In this document: positions 8,718 to 16,385 of the stretch, one piece after another
How the letters are laid out: each line of letters begins with the position of its first letter
Position numbering within the stretch: position 1 is the stretch's first letter
DNA from: Actinomycetota bacterium
GTDB lineage: Bacteria > Actinomycetota > Actinomycetes > Streptosporangiales > Streptosporangiaceae
DNA: 41,278 nucleotides
Direction: 5' to 3'
Assembly: GCA_003242605.1 (NCBI GenBank)
Contig: QGUZ01000010.1
Location: 1 to 41,278, forward strand
Program-made: the position numbers and the translations under genes
The notes under the pieces: generated by a model
The model's input: only the letters and a program-made list of their open reading frames with translations
What the model was told of the DNA's origin: nothing
Databases searched by the model: none

Positions 8718-9356
8718 TCACCAGTAGGGGAAGCCCTCGCCCTTCGCGACGACGATCTTGCCGAACCTGGCGTTGCCGGTGATCCGGATCAGCAGGGCGT
8801 CCGGATCGGCCGCGCCGGCACCCGCGATGCTCCTCGCCGTGCCGCCACCCCACGGGCTGTCGTCGGACACGTGGCGTTTCGAGAAGAGTGCGCCGCCTTC
8901 GTCGATCACGCGGGCGTTCTCCGGGACGCGCACGATCACCTTGCCGAAGGTGGCGTTGAGGTCGAGGGTGATCTCGCGTCCCGGTAGCACCGCGTCGGTG
9001 AGGTCGACGATCAGCGCGCCGAAGAGCGACCGCAGCCGGGTATGGCGGGCCGGCACCCAGCGCCCCTTGCGCACGATCTTGCTGAACACGGCCGCCACCT
9101 CCTGCCGCTCCGCGCCGGCCGCGGACGTGGTGGCCGGGACGTCGGGCAGGTCCTCGACGAGCGGGAGCAGGTCGCCGAGGGTGACGGCGGCGTAGGCGGC
9201 CGCCAGCCGGTCGGCGTGCTCCACGCTGGTCAGCCGGCCGGTCGCGAGGGCTTCGCCCAGGATGGCGGCGACCCGGTCGCGGTCCGCGTCGGACGCGCGC
9301 TGCTTTGCCGGATCCGCGGGTCGTCGCGGCTCGAAGAAGGCGGGTTGAGCGGTCAC
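8718..9356 (-). CDS. DUF1707 protein with LiaF-like C-terminal domain
   Basis: The product has 212 residues. The first part contains the DUF1707 motif (RASDADRDRVAAILGEALATGRL followed by SVEHADRLAAAYAAVTLGDL, about residues 21-65), common in actinobacterial envelope-stress and SHOCT-like proteins. From about residue 85 there is a beta-rich region resembling the cell-wall-active-antibiotic-response (LiaF/DUF2154) fold: FGALIVDLTDA, ITLDLNATFGKVIVRVPENARV and a closing NARFGKIVVAKGEG. No transmembrane helix is visible. The GTG at 9356 directly abuts GGAGGG, too close for a normal ribosome binding site. TAGCCT sits 6 bases upstream, so the transcript may be leaderless. An exact function is not known for this family. 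Confidence 0.85.
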   Translation of the reverse strand: MTAQPAFFEPRRPADPAKQRASDADRDRVAAILGEALATGRLTSVEHADRLAAAYAAVTLGDLLPLVEDLPDVPATTSAAGAERQEVAAVFSKIVRKGRWVPARHTRLRSLFGALIVDLTDAVLPGREITLDLNATFGKVIVRVPENARVIDEGGALFSKRHVSDDSPWGGGTARSIAGAGAADPDALLIRITGNARFGKIVVAKGEGFPYW

Positions 9357-9362
9357 CCCTCC

Positions 9363-9390
9363 AGGCTACGGGAAAACGCGATATGTCGCG
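9363..9390 (-). promoter_or_regulatory. -10 element and CGCGA-N4-TCGCG operator candidate before the DUF1707 gene
   Basis: On the minus strand TAGCCT (9368-9363) ends 6 bases before the GTG start, placing the transcription start on the start codon. The inverted repeat CGCGA (9377-9381)/TCGCG (9386-9390) covers roughly -21 to -34, the -35 region, a position suited to a repressor or an atypical activator. Confidence 0.4.
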
Positions 9391-9550
9391 ATCTCCCGGA
9401 CAGATACCTGTGGGGGAACGTAAAGGCTTCTCGTCACCCCTTCGCCGGTGGGAACTCCAGGTCCTATGGTTACGTCGGGGTATATGAATGACATAGACGC
9501 GTGACAGCACCGGCAGGTTTACATACATCGCAAAAGAAAGGGATCTTCAG

Positions 9551-10936
9551 GTGACCTTGAAGGAAGGCATCCGCGGTTACCGGGCGTACACCGGCAAGCA
9601 CCTGGACGAGCTTCTGGTGCGTGCGGGCTTCGATGCCGAGCAGCGGCTGCGTGTCCGGGCCGTGGCCACGGTGCTGCCGTTCCGCACGAACGCGTACGTC
9701 GTCGACGAGCTCATCGACTGGTCCGACGTGCCGAACGACCCCATCTACCGGCTCGTCTTCCCGCAGGAGGACATGCTCCCCGAGGCGGACGTGTCCCGGA
9801 TCGCGGGGTTGCTGCGCGACGGCGCGCCCGCGGCCGAGGTGAAGGCGGCCGCCAACGAGGTGCGCATGCGGCTCAACCCGCACCCGGCGGGCCAGCTCGA
9901 GCTCAACGTGCCGCGGGTCGGCGACGAGCCGATCAACGGCCTGCAGCACAAGTACCCGGAGACCGTGCTCTTCTTCCCCAAACAGGGCCAGACCTGTCAC
10001 GCGTACTGCACGTACTGCTTCCGCTGGGCCCAGTTCGTCGGCGAGCCGGACCTGAAGATGGCCTCCGACGACGTCGCCCGGCTCGTCGCGTACCTGAAGG
10101 AGCACCCGCAGGTCACCAGCGTGCTGCTCACCGGCGGCGACCCGATGATCATGGGTGAGCCGGTGCTGCGCCGCTACATCGAGCCGCTGCTCGAGCTCGA
10201 GCAGATCGAGTCGATCCGCATCGGCACCAAGTCGCTCGCGTACTGGCCGGCCCGGTTCCTCACCGACCCGGACGCCGACGACACGCTGCGGCTGTTCGAG
10301 AAGGTCGTCGAGTCGGGCAAGACGCTCGCGTTCATGGCGCACTTCTCCCACCCGCGGGAGATGGAGCCGGAGAAGCTGCGCACCGCGGTGCGCCGCGTGC
10401 TCGGCACCGGCGCGGTGATCCGCACCCAGGCCCCGCTGATCCGGTCGATCAACGACGACCCCGGCGTCTGGGCCCGCATGTGGCGCATGCAGCAGCAGAT
10501 GGGCATGATCCCGTACTACATGTTCGTCGAGCGCGACACCGGGCCGCAGGACTACTTCGCGGTCCCGCTCGGCCGCGCCTGGGAGATCTTCCGCGACGCC
10601 TACGCGCAGGTGTCCGGGCTCTGCCGTACCGTGCGCGGCCCGTCCATGTCCGCCACCCCCGGCAAGGTGTGCGTGGACGGCGTGACCGAGGTCGCCGGCG
10701 AGCGCGTGTTCGTCCTCCACTTCATCCAGGCCCGCCGGCCCGAACTCGTCGGCCGGCCGTTCTTCGCCAAGTACGACCCGGACGCGGTCTGGCTCACCGA
10801 CCTGAAGCCCGCGTTCGCCGACCGCTTCCCCTTCGAGGCCGCGCCGACCGCGAACGGCGCAGCGTCCAACGGCGCGTCCAACGGCGCCGCCTCCCTGTCC
10901 GACCCCGCGCTGAACGGGGCCCGCCTCACCGTCTGA
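9551..10936 (+). CDS. KamA-family radical SAM aminomutase-like enzyme, divergent
   Basis: This 461-residue protein belongs to the lysine 2,3-aminomutase family, which uses a [4Fe-4S] cluster, SAM and PLP to move an amino group from the alpha to the beta carbon. The radical SAM cysteines are C149, C153 and C156 in CHAYCTYC. The SAM-binding TGGDPM follows. The PLP lysine is probably K372 in TPGKVCV. By eye against clostridial KamA, the two aspartates that hold the substrate side-chain amine seem to be missing: the YLYQCDLS-type segment is YMFVERDT (residues 323-330), and the Asp before the PLP lysine is Ser/Ala. Lysine may therefore not be the substrate. The C-terminus is a low-complexity Asn/Gly/Ala tail. 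The GTG start has only a weak AAGGG upstream. No acetyltransferase (ablB) or transporter is adjacent. An aminomutase on another amino acid, or a modifying enzyme, is possible. Confidence 0.85.
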   Translation: MTLKEGIRGYRAYTGKHLDELLVRAGFDAEQRLRVRAVATVLPFRTNAYVVDELIDWSDVPNDPIYRLVFPQEDMLPEADVSRIAGLLRDGAPAAEVKAAANEVRMRLNPHPAGQLELNVPRVGDEPINGLQHKYPETVLFFPKQGQTCHAYCTYCFRWAQFVGEPDLKMASDDVARLVAYLKEHPQVTSVLLTGGDPMIMGEPVLRRYIEPLLELEQIESIRIGTKSLAYWPARFLTDPDADDTLRLFEKVVESGKTLAFMAHFSHPREMEPEKLRTAVRRVLGTGAVIRTQAPLIRSINDDPGVWARMWRMQQQMGMIPYYMFVERDTGPQDYFAVPLGRAWEIFRDAYAQVSGLCRTVRGPSMSATPGKVCVDGVTEVAGERVFVLHFIQARRPELVGRPFFAKYDPDAVWLTDLKPAFADRFPFEAAPTANGAASNGASNGAASLSDPALNGARLTV

Positions 10937-11296
10937 CCGGGCGTCCTCCCGGCGAACCCCCGCACAACCGAACCCACCCGCGAACGACAGACCCGGCCCC
11001 GAGATCCGTCGGCGCCACCGGCACCGCACACAAGACCGCGACGCACCGGCCGCCGCCCCCACGCGGCCCGTGCCACCCCTGCCGCAGCTCGCCGCCGACG
11101 GGAGAACCGGGCCCCGCCGGACTCGCCCGGGGTCCGCACGCGCGCACCGGGTCCGAATCCACACCGGCCGCACGGCGCGACGGGTGACTTTGTCCCTCGA
11201 GGCGTACGCCCGCGACCGGGGCGATCACGCCGCGTCACCGCCCCGGCGGGCCCGCCCGCGCGCCGCATTCCCAACTGACGGCCGAGAGACGTCGAC
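10937..11296. other. no gene recognised
   Basis: GC-rich sequence follows the radical SAM gene. Open frames here are shadows rich in Arg, Pro and Gly. No RNA gene, promoter or coding signature is visible until the hairpin at 11297. Confidence 0.5.
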
Positions 11297-11325
11297 GGCC
11301 GGTGCCCGGATGCCGGGCACCGGCC
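11297..11325. terminator. perfect 13-bp hairpin between converging genes
   Basis: GGCCGGTGCCCGG (11297-11309) pairs exactly with CCGGGCACCGGCC (11313-11325) around the loop ATG. It lies 24 bases past the stop of the small minus-strand gene at 11350 and downstream of the plus-strand radical SAM gene. It could act for both. There is no T tract. Confidence 0.6.
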
Positions 11326-11349
11326 CTCGGTGGTGTGCTTTCGCCCGGG

Positions 11350-11595
11350 TCACCCGGTGGCGTCACCCGCCGGCGCTGACGCCGCCGGCCGGGCGCGGCA
11401 CCGGGACGTCTCCGGTTTTCCGTAGGTGGGCGCACGCACGTGAGTACGGCGGGCGATCTCGGCCTGGAGCCGGGCCATCTGCCAGTGCAGCTCGCACAGC
11501 TGCTCGGCGAGCCGGCCCCGGGGCAGCTCGGCCGGGTCCTCGTCGGCCAGCAGGTCGATGGCGGTCGACAGCGCTCGTATCGCACCCACCCACAT
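11350..11595 (-). CDS. small DUF222/13E12-like protein, LexA-box controlled
   Basis: This 81-residue protein begins AIRALSTAIDLLADEDP and continues with a helix, GRLAEQLCELHWQMARLQAEIARR. The pattern resembles the N-terminal part of DUF222 (the 13E12 repeat family of actinobacterial HNH endonucleases), in which a short helix-turn-helix-like segment counts off LA..L..L....ARLEAE.ARR. The HNH nuclease domain is absent and the tail after residue 48 is Ala/Pro/Arg-rich, so this is a minimal or truncated form. The ATG at 11595 has GGGAG seven bases upstream. An overlapping frame from 11602 is less coding-like. The promoter and SOS-type operator directly upstream strengthen the case for a real gene. 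Its function is unknown, and a DNA-damage role is inferred from the operator alone. Confidence 0.6.
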   Translation of the reverse strand: MWVGAIRALSTAIDLLADEDPAELPRGRLAEQLCELHWQMARLQAEIARRTHVRAPTYGKPETSRCRARPAASAPAGDATG

Positions 11596-11611
11596 CAGCC
11601 ATCTCCCTTGT

Positions 11612-11627
11612 TCGAAACTACGTTCGA
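11612..11627 (-). promoter_or_regulatory. SOS (LexA) box
   Basis: On the minus strand the sequence TCGAACGTAGTTTCGA differs by one base from the perfect dyad TCGAAC-N4-GTTCGA, the actinobacterial LexA-box pattern. It lies directly after the -10 element and over the expected transcription start, an ideal repressor position, and 17 bases before the start codon of the small DUF222-like gene. Confidence 0.7.
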
Positions 11628-11657
11628 ATCATAGTGGAGTGGCGACGGGGGTGTCAG
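11628..11657 (-). promoter_or_regulatory. strong housekeeping-type promoter
   Basis: On the minus strand CTGACA (11657-11652), an 18-base spacer and TATGAT (11633-11628) give one of the best sigma-70-type promoters in the window. It drives the gene ending at 11350. Its start site falls inside the SOS box. Confidence 0.7.
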
Positions 11658-11699
11658 CCGTTCGCGGAACCCGGCGTGTCGCCCGTCCCGGGCGCCGGA

Positions 11700-12236
11700 T
11701 CAGGTCGTCTCGTAGATCGGCGCGATGTAGCCGCGGGCGAGGGTGTTCGCCGTGATGTTGAACCCGACCACGGCCGGCGTGGCGTCGCTGTCGAGGCCGA
11801 GCTTCTCCACCTTCAGCGCGTGCACGGCGAAGATGTAGCGGTGCGGCCAGCCCGGCGGCGGGGCGGCGCCGTCGTAGCGCTTGTTGCCGAAGTCGTTGCG
11901 GGCGTGGATCGCCCCCTCCGGCAGCCCCTTGAAGTCGCCCGAGCCCGCGCCCCGGGGCAGCTCGGTGACGTTCGCCGGGATGTCGAACAGCACCCAGTGC
12001 CAGAAGCCGCTGCCGGTGGGGGCGTCCGGGTCGTAGCAGGTCACCGCGTAGCTCTTGGTGCCCTCCGGCGCCCCCGACCACCGCAGGTGCGGGGAGAGGT
12101 TCTCCCCGGACATGCCCCAGTCGTTGAAGACGTGGGTCTCCGGCTTGCGCTCGCCGTCGCGGACGTCGTCGCTCTCGACGGTCAGCTTGGGGACCTCGGG
12201 CAGGAACTCATACGGGATCGGTGGCCGTGCGGACAC
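11700..12236 (-). CDS. PEBP / YbhB-YbcL family protein
   Basis: The product is a 178-residue phosphatidylethanolamine-binding-protein fold protein of the bacterial YbhB/YbcL (Raf kinase inhibitor-like) type. The signature [20 protein letters not shown] precedes [20 protein letters not shown], the ligand-pocket Asp-Pro-Asp motif and the conserved His. [16 protein letters not shown] and GYIAPIYE close the fold. No signal peptide is visible, so it is cytoplasmic. The GTG at 12236 has GGAGG 7 bases upstream. An ATG 5 bases earlier is out of frame. The biochemical role of bacterial members is not settled. It stands alone, 56 bases downstream of the ABC exporter pair in the same direction. Confidence 0.93.
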   Translation of the reverse strand: MSARPPIPYEFLPEVPKLTVESDDVRDGERKPETHVFNDWGMSGENLSPHLRWSGAPEGTKSYAVTCYDPDAPTGSGFWHWVLFDIPANVTELPRGAGSGDFKGLPEGAIHARNDFGNKRYDGAAPPPGWPHRYIFAVHALKVEKLGLDSDATPAVVGFNITANTLARGYIAPIYETT

Positions 12237-12292
12237 GACATACCTCCGTTGCCGCGGGTGGTTGTGTCGGTCCCCATTCTGGTACCACGCGA

Positions 12293-13123
12293 TCAGTTCT
12301 TGGTGTACGCCGCGAGGACCTTGTCCGGATCACCGTCCATCTTGATCTTGCCCTTGTGCATCCAGATGACCCGGTTGCAGGTCTCCTCGATCACGTCGAG
12401 GTTGTGCGCGACGAGGAACACCGTGCCCGCCTCCTCGCGCATCTGCCGGATGCGCTCCTGGCTCTTGCGCTTGAACTCGCGGTCACCGGTGGCGAGCGCC
12501 TCGTCGATGAGCAGTACGTCGTGGGTCTTCGCCGACGCGATCGCGAACCGCAGCCGGGCGCCCATGCCCGACGAGTAGGCGCTCATCGGCAGGTTGACGA
12601 ACTCGTCGATGCCGGAGAACTCCACGATCTCGTCGTACTTCTCCCGGACCTGGGCCGGCGTCATGCCCATCGCGTAGCAGCCGAGCACGATGTTGCGCTC
12701 GCCGGTGAGGTCCTTCATCAGCGCCGCGTTCACGCCGAGCAGCGACGGCTGGCCGTCGGTGTACACCGCCCCCTTGGTCGGCGGCAGCAGCCCGGCGATC
12801 GCGCGCAGCAGCGTGGACTTGCCGGAGCCGTTGCGGCCGATGATGCCGATCGCGTCGCCGTGGTAGGCCACGAAGGACACGCCCTTGACGGCGTGCACCT
12901 CCTTCATCTGCGGCCGGCCCTGGCGGCGCAGGATGCGCATGAGCGCGTTCGCCGCGTTGCCCTTCTCGTGCACGCTCGCCGCGCCGTACACGCGGTAGAC
13001 GATGTGCAGGTTGTCGACGACGACCGTGGGCTTGCCCCGCTTCTCGGGGGCGCGGACGACCTCCTGGGCCGCCTTCCCTTCTTCCAGAGCCACCTGGGAG
13101 CGCTCCTTGGTCAACTCAGCCAC
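12293..13123 (-). CDS. ABC exporter ATPase, TagH/Wzt type
   Basis: This is a 276-residue ATP-binding subunit of the polysaccharide/teichoic acid exporter class, cytoplasmic and powering the permease encoded just upstream. Walker [10 protein letters not shown] is at 96-104, the degenerate signature YSSGM at 183-187 typical of this class (in place of LSGGQ), Walker B LLIDE at 204-208 and the switch His in LVAHN. About 75 residues precede the usual domain start. No Wzt-type C-terminal carbohydrate-binding domain is present, so the form is short, as in TagH-like actinobacterial proteins. The GTG start overlaps the permease stop by 8 bases, so the two are translationally coupled. No glycosyltransferase or teichoic acid gene is adjacent, so the exported polymer cannot be named. 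Confidence 0.9.
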   Translation of the reverse strand: MAELTKERSQVALEEGKAAQEVVRAPEKRGKPTVVVDNLHIVYRVYGAASVHEKGNAANALMRILRRQGRPQMKEVHAVKGVSFVAYHGDAIGIIGRNGSGKSTLLRAIAGLLPPTKGAVYTDGQPSLLGVNAALMKDLTGERNIVLGCYAMGMTPAQVREKYDEIVEFSGIDEFVNLPMSAYSSGMGARLRFAIASAKTHDVLLIDEALATGDREFKRKSQERIRQMREEAGTVFLVAHNLDVIEETCNRVIWMHKGKIKMDGDPDKVLAAYTKN

Positions 13124-14048
13124 GGCCGTACTTCTCCTCGGCCAGCCAGAAGTAGAGGAAGCCGACGATAAGCGCGCACACCGCCCAGAATACGCAGGTG
13201 ATCCAGGTGACCGCGGACGGAGCCTGCTCGAAGATCAGCAGATCCCGCATGAACTGGATGTACGCGGCGGCCGGGTTCACCTCCAGCACCCAGCGCAGCA
13301 GCTCGGGCAGGCCCTTGGTCTGCTCCTGGATGCTGTAGAAGACGCCGGACGCGTACAGCCAGGTGCGCAGCGCGAACGGCAGCAGCTGGTTCACGTCGCG
13401 CACGAACGCCCCGATCCGGGCCACCATCAGCGCCGCGCCCAAATTGAACAGGGTCTGCAGCAGCAGCGCCACCGGGATCAGCAGCCACAGCCAGGTCACC
13501 GGCTCGCCGGTCACCAGCACGATCGCGATCAGCACCGCCATCGACCAGCCGAGCTGCTGCAGCTCCTGGAGCGTGTACGCCAGGGGCAGCGAGGCCCGCG
13601 GGAAGTGCAGCGCGCGGATCAGCGACAGGTTGCTCGAGACCGACTTCGCCCCGCCGAGCACCGAGCGCTGGGTGAAGGTGAACACCATCACGCCGGTGAT
13701 CAGGAAGGCCGTGTAGTTGCCGCCGACGCCCGGCTTGTCCTTCTGGCCGAGGATGAGGCCGAACATCAGCCAGTACACCGCGGCGTTCAGCAGCGGCGTG
13801 ATCACCTGCCAGAGCTGACCCAGCACGGAGTTCGAATACTTCGACAGGTTCCGCGAGGTCGCGTAGGTGACGATGAAGTGCCGTCTCTGCCACAGCTGGC
13901 GCAGGTAGACGGGAAGGGCGGGTCGCGCGATGGAGCGACGCAGCCCGTGGCGCTCGGCGAACGCGGCCAGCGACTCCCCCTTCATCGGGGTGGCGCCGCC
14001 CCGGTCGCCCGCCTGGGCGTCCGCGACCGCGGATTCCGGCTGGCTCAT
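13116..14048 (-). CDS. ABC-2 type polysaccharide exporter permease, TagG/Wzm type
   Basis: This is a 310-residue integral membrane subunit with about six hydrophobic segments, including LLNAAVYWLMFGLILG, FLITGVMVFTFTQ, VAVLIAI-type helices and a final CALIVGFLYFWLAEEKYG. The N-terminal cytoplasmic stretch includes the amphipathic LPVYLRQLWQRRHFIVTYATS typical of the family. It partners the ATPase that follows, with an 8-base overlap. I place the start at the ATG at 14048 (MSQPES). It has no ribosome binding site, but TAGAGT ends 7 bases before it, which fits a leaderless mRNA. An in-frame extension to 14132 is possible but looks unlike the family. Confidence 0.9.
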   Translation of the reverse strand: MSQPESAVADAQAGDRGGATPMKGESLAAFAERHGLRRSIARPALPVYLRQLWQRRHFIVTYATSRNLSKYSNSVLGQLWQVITPLLNAAVYWLMFGLILGQKDKPGVGGNYTAFLITGVMVFTFTQRSVLGGAKSVSSNLSLIRALHFPRASLPLAYTLQELQQLGWSMAVLIAIVLVTGEPVTWLWLLIPVALLLQTLFNLGAALMVARIGAFVRDVNQLLPFALRTWLYASGVFYSIQEQTKGLPELLRWVLEVNPAAAYIQFMRDLLIFEQAPSAVTWITCVFWAVCALIVGFLYFWLAEEKYGRG

Positions 14049-14055
14049 GGCAAGG

Positions 14056-14061
14056 ACTCTA
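14056..14061 (-). promoter_or_regulatory. -10 element of the exporter operon
   Basis: TAGAGT on the minus strand lies 7 bases before the permease ATG. With no purine-rich ribosome binding site present, this spacing predicts a transcript starting at or next to the start codon. Confidence 0.4.
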
Positions 14062-14683
14062 TTGGATAGGGCTGGTAGGGAGGCCCCCGATGGTGATCCG
14101 TTGCGCTCCCGTAGGGAGACTGATACGACCACCCTCGTCGGGCACTGGACGACTGGGTCAAAGGTAGCCCACCTCGGGGCGGGCTGCGGATCGCGGCGCG
14201 GTCAGGTCGCCGAGCCCGCTGGTCGCTTTCGTAGCCTCATATCGGGTGTGGGGGTCAGGTGACCGATTATTTAAAAGTTGGGTAACAGCGCAGATCATAT
14301 TCCTATGCGTGTGACGTCCGGCAGACGTCCACGTGACCGAACCGCAATGATCCAGATACAAGCTGGTGGGCGCGGGGGCGCCTGACCCCGTCGACCAGCG
14401 AGGTGTAACCGATGTCACGTTCGTTCGCCGTGCCTGAGGGCGTCGCGGCGGCCTGCCCGCGGCCGTCCTCCGGGGCGAGCCCGCACGGCCGGCGCGCCGC
14501 CCGGCCGCGCACCGGCGACCCCGCCGCCCGTCCGTCCCGGCCCCGTCCCGGCGGGCCGCGGCCGGCGCCGGCGGGCCGTACGGCGAGCGCGTGGCGGGCC
14601 GGGTCCCGGCGGGCGGCCGGGACGGGAGCGGAGGACGTCCGGCGCCGGCGCGCCGCCCGGGCGAGCGGGAGGGGCGGCCTGCG
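14062..14683. other. intergenic region between divergent exporter and lipoprotein genes
   Basis: An AT-rich patch (GATTATTTAAAAG, about 14265-14277) and the inverted repeat GGTCA-GG-TGACC (14253-14264) suggest a regulatory zone for the lipoprotein gene to the right. From 14412 to 14693 there is a 93-codon frame that has a GAGGTG before its ATG and overlaps the lipoprotein start. It is an extreme Arg/Ala/Pro sequence with no family likeness, so I do not call it as a gene. The true leader of the lipoprotein mRNA may be about 350 bases. Confidence 0.45.
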
Positions 14684-16312
14684 ATGGGCGTGATCAAGGG
14701 GGCCCGGCTCCTCTACGGCGTGATGATGATCGCGTTGCTGGTGTCCTGCGCCGGGGGCGGCGCGGGCTCGACGCCGGACGCGACGCCCGACCTCACCGTC
14801 CGCATGCGGATCGGCGAGCCGCAGAACCTGCTCATCCCCGGCAACACCAAGGAGACCGAGGGCGACGAGGTGCTCGCCGCCCTGTTCACCCCGCTCGTCG
14901 GCTACGACGAGGACAAGCGGCCGGTGGAGCTCGCCGCCGAGTCGATCACCTCGTCCGACAACCGGGTCTGGCGGATCACCCTGCGCCAGGGGTACACCTG
15001 GCACAACGGCGAGCCCGTGGTGGCGCAGAACTACGTCGACGCCTGGAACTACTACGCCAACCAGGAGCACGCCCTCGCCAACAACAGCTTCTTCTCCCGC
15101 ATCCTCGGCTACTCCGCGCTCAACCCCGGCCGCGGCGAGAAGCCGCGCACCGACCGGCTGCGCGGCCTGCGGGTGATCGACGACCGCACCTTCGAGGTCA
15201 CGCTCGCCGAGCCGTTCTCCCAGTTCAAGGCGATGCTCGGGTACACCGCCTTCTACCCGCTGCCGAAGGCCGCGTTCGGCCCCGACGGCAAGATCACCCG
15301 GGCGTACGCCGAGCGCCCGATCGGCCAGGGCCTGTTCAAGATGGACCGGCCGTACCGCAAGGGCGTCGACGACACGATCGAGCTGTCGGTGCACGACGGC
15401 CACCCCGGGCCCAAGCCGAGGTTCCGCCGCCTGCAGTTCAAGATCTACTCCAGCCTCGATCAGGCCTACCAGGACCTGCTCGAGGGCGAGATCGACGTCA
15501 TGGACCAGCTGCCGACCACGGTGCTCGGCAGCGCGCGGGCCCGGCTCGGCGAGCGGTTCATCGACCTGCCGGACGCCGGGATCGGCTACATCGGCACCCC
15601 GCTCAAGTACAACAAGGTCTACAGCGACCCGCGGGTGCGGAAGGCGATCTCGATGGCGATCGACCGCAAGTCGATCACCGAGGAGGTGTTCTACGGCAGC
15701 CGGGTGCCCGCCGACGACTTCATCAACCCGGCGATCGAGGGCTACCGGCAGGGCGTGTGCGGCGAGCCGTGCACCTACGACCCGGCGAAGGCCCGGCAGC
15801 TCTACCACGAGGCGAACGGGCCGAAGAAGATCGAGCTCGGCTACAACAGCGACGGCGGCCACCGCGAGTGGGTGGAGGCCGTCGGCGAGAACCTGCGGCG
15901 CAACCTCTCGGTCGAGGTCACCGTCCGGGCCTTCCCCAAGTTCGGCACGATCCTCGACCAGCTCGACGCGAACAAGTACGGCGGGCTGTTCCGGATGGGC
16001 TGGGTGATCGACTACCCGTCGGCGGAGAACTACCTCACCCCGGTCTTCTCCACCGCCGCGATCGCCCACGGCCAGAACTTCGGCGGCTACTCGAACAAGC
16101 GGTTCGACGAGCTGATCAAGAAGGGGGATGCCGCGCGCACCCCCGAGGAGGGCCTGAAGTACTACCAGATGGCCGACGACATCCTCATCCAGGACATGCC
16201 GTACATCCCGGTGTACTTCTACCGGCTGAACGCGGCCTACTCCCACCGCGTGAAGAACGTGCAGATCACGCTGCGCAACCACGTCGACTGGCTCTCGGTG
16301 GAGCCGGCCTGA
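14684..16312 (+). CDS. oligopeptide-type ABC substrate-binding lipoprotein
   Basis: The product is a 542-residue SBP_bac_5 (DppA/OppA family) solute receptor anchored to the outer face of the membrane. The signal peptide ends in a lipobox, LVSC, with the acylated cysteine at residue 22. Family blocks include WRITLRQGYTWHNGEPVVAQNYVDAW, typical of the class, the DDRTFEVTL strand, and YPSAENYLTPVFST near the C-terminal lobe. The ATG at 14684 has GGGAGGGG about 10 bases upstream. An upstream in-frame start at 14591 would bury the lipobox. No permease or ATPase genes (oppBCDF) are next to it, so it is an orphan receptor that probably feeds a transporter encoded elsewhere. A peptide ligand is the family norm, but the true ligand cannot be read from the sequence. 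Confidence 0.92.
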   Translation: MGVIKGARLLYGVMMIALLVSCAGGGAGSTPDATPDLTVRMRIGEPQNLLIPGNTKETEGDEVLAALFTPLVGYDEDKRPVELAAESITSSDNRVWRITLRQGYTWHNGEPVVAQNYVDAWNYYANQEHALANNSFFSRILGYSALNPGRGEKPRTDRLRGLRVIDDRTFEVTLAEPFSQFKAMLGYTAFYPLPKAAFGPDGKITRAYAERPIGQGLFKMDRPYRKGVDDTIELSVHDGHPGPKPRFRRLQFKIYSSLDQAYQDLLEGEIDVMDQLPTTVLGSARARLGERFIDLPDAGIGYIGTPLKYNKVYSDPRVRKAISMAIDRKSITEEVFYGSRVPADDFINPAIEGYRQGVCGEPCTYDPAKARQLYHEANGPKKIELGYNSDGGHREWVEAVGENLRRNLSVEVTVRAFPKFGTILDQLDANKYGGLFRMGWVIDYPSAENYLTPVFSTAAIAHGQNFGGYSNKRFDELIKKGDAARTPEEGLKYYQMADDILIQDMPYIPVYFYRLNAAYSHRVKNVQITLRNHVDWLSVEPA

Positions 16313-16385
16313 CGGCGGGGCGGCCGGGCCCGCCCGCGGGCCGGCCGCGAACCCGGGCCGGCCCGCGCGGCGTGCAGGGCACGGC

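Noticed and set aside
14412-14693. 93-codon frame with a GAGGTG before its ATG, overlapping the lipoprotein start
   Set aside because: The ribosome site is tempting, but the product is almost only Arg, Ala, Pro and Gly, and all three codon positions are equally GC-rich. Kept as uncertain in the intergenic note.
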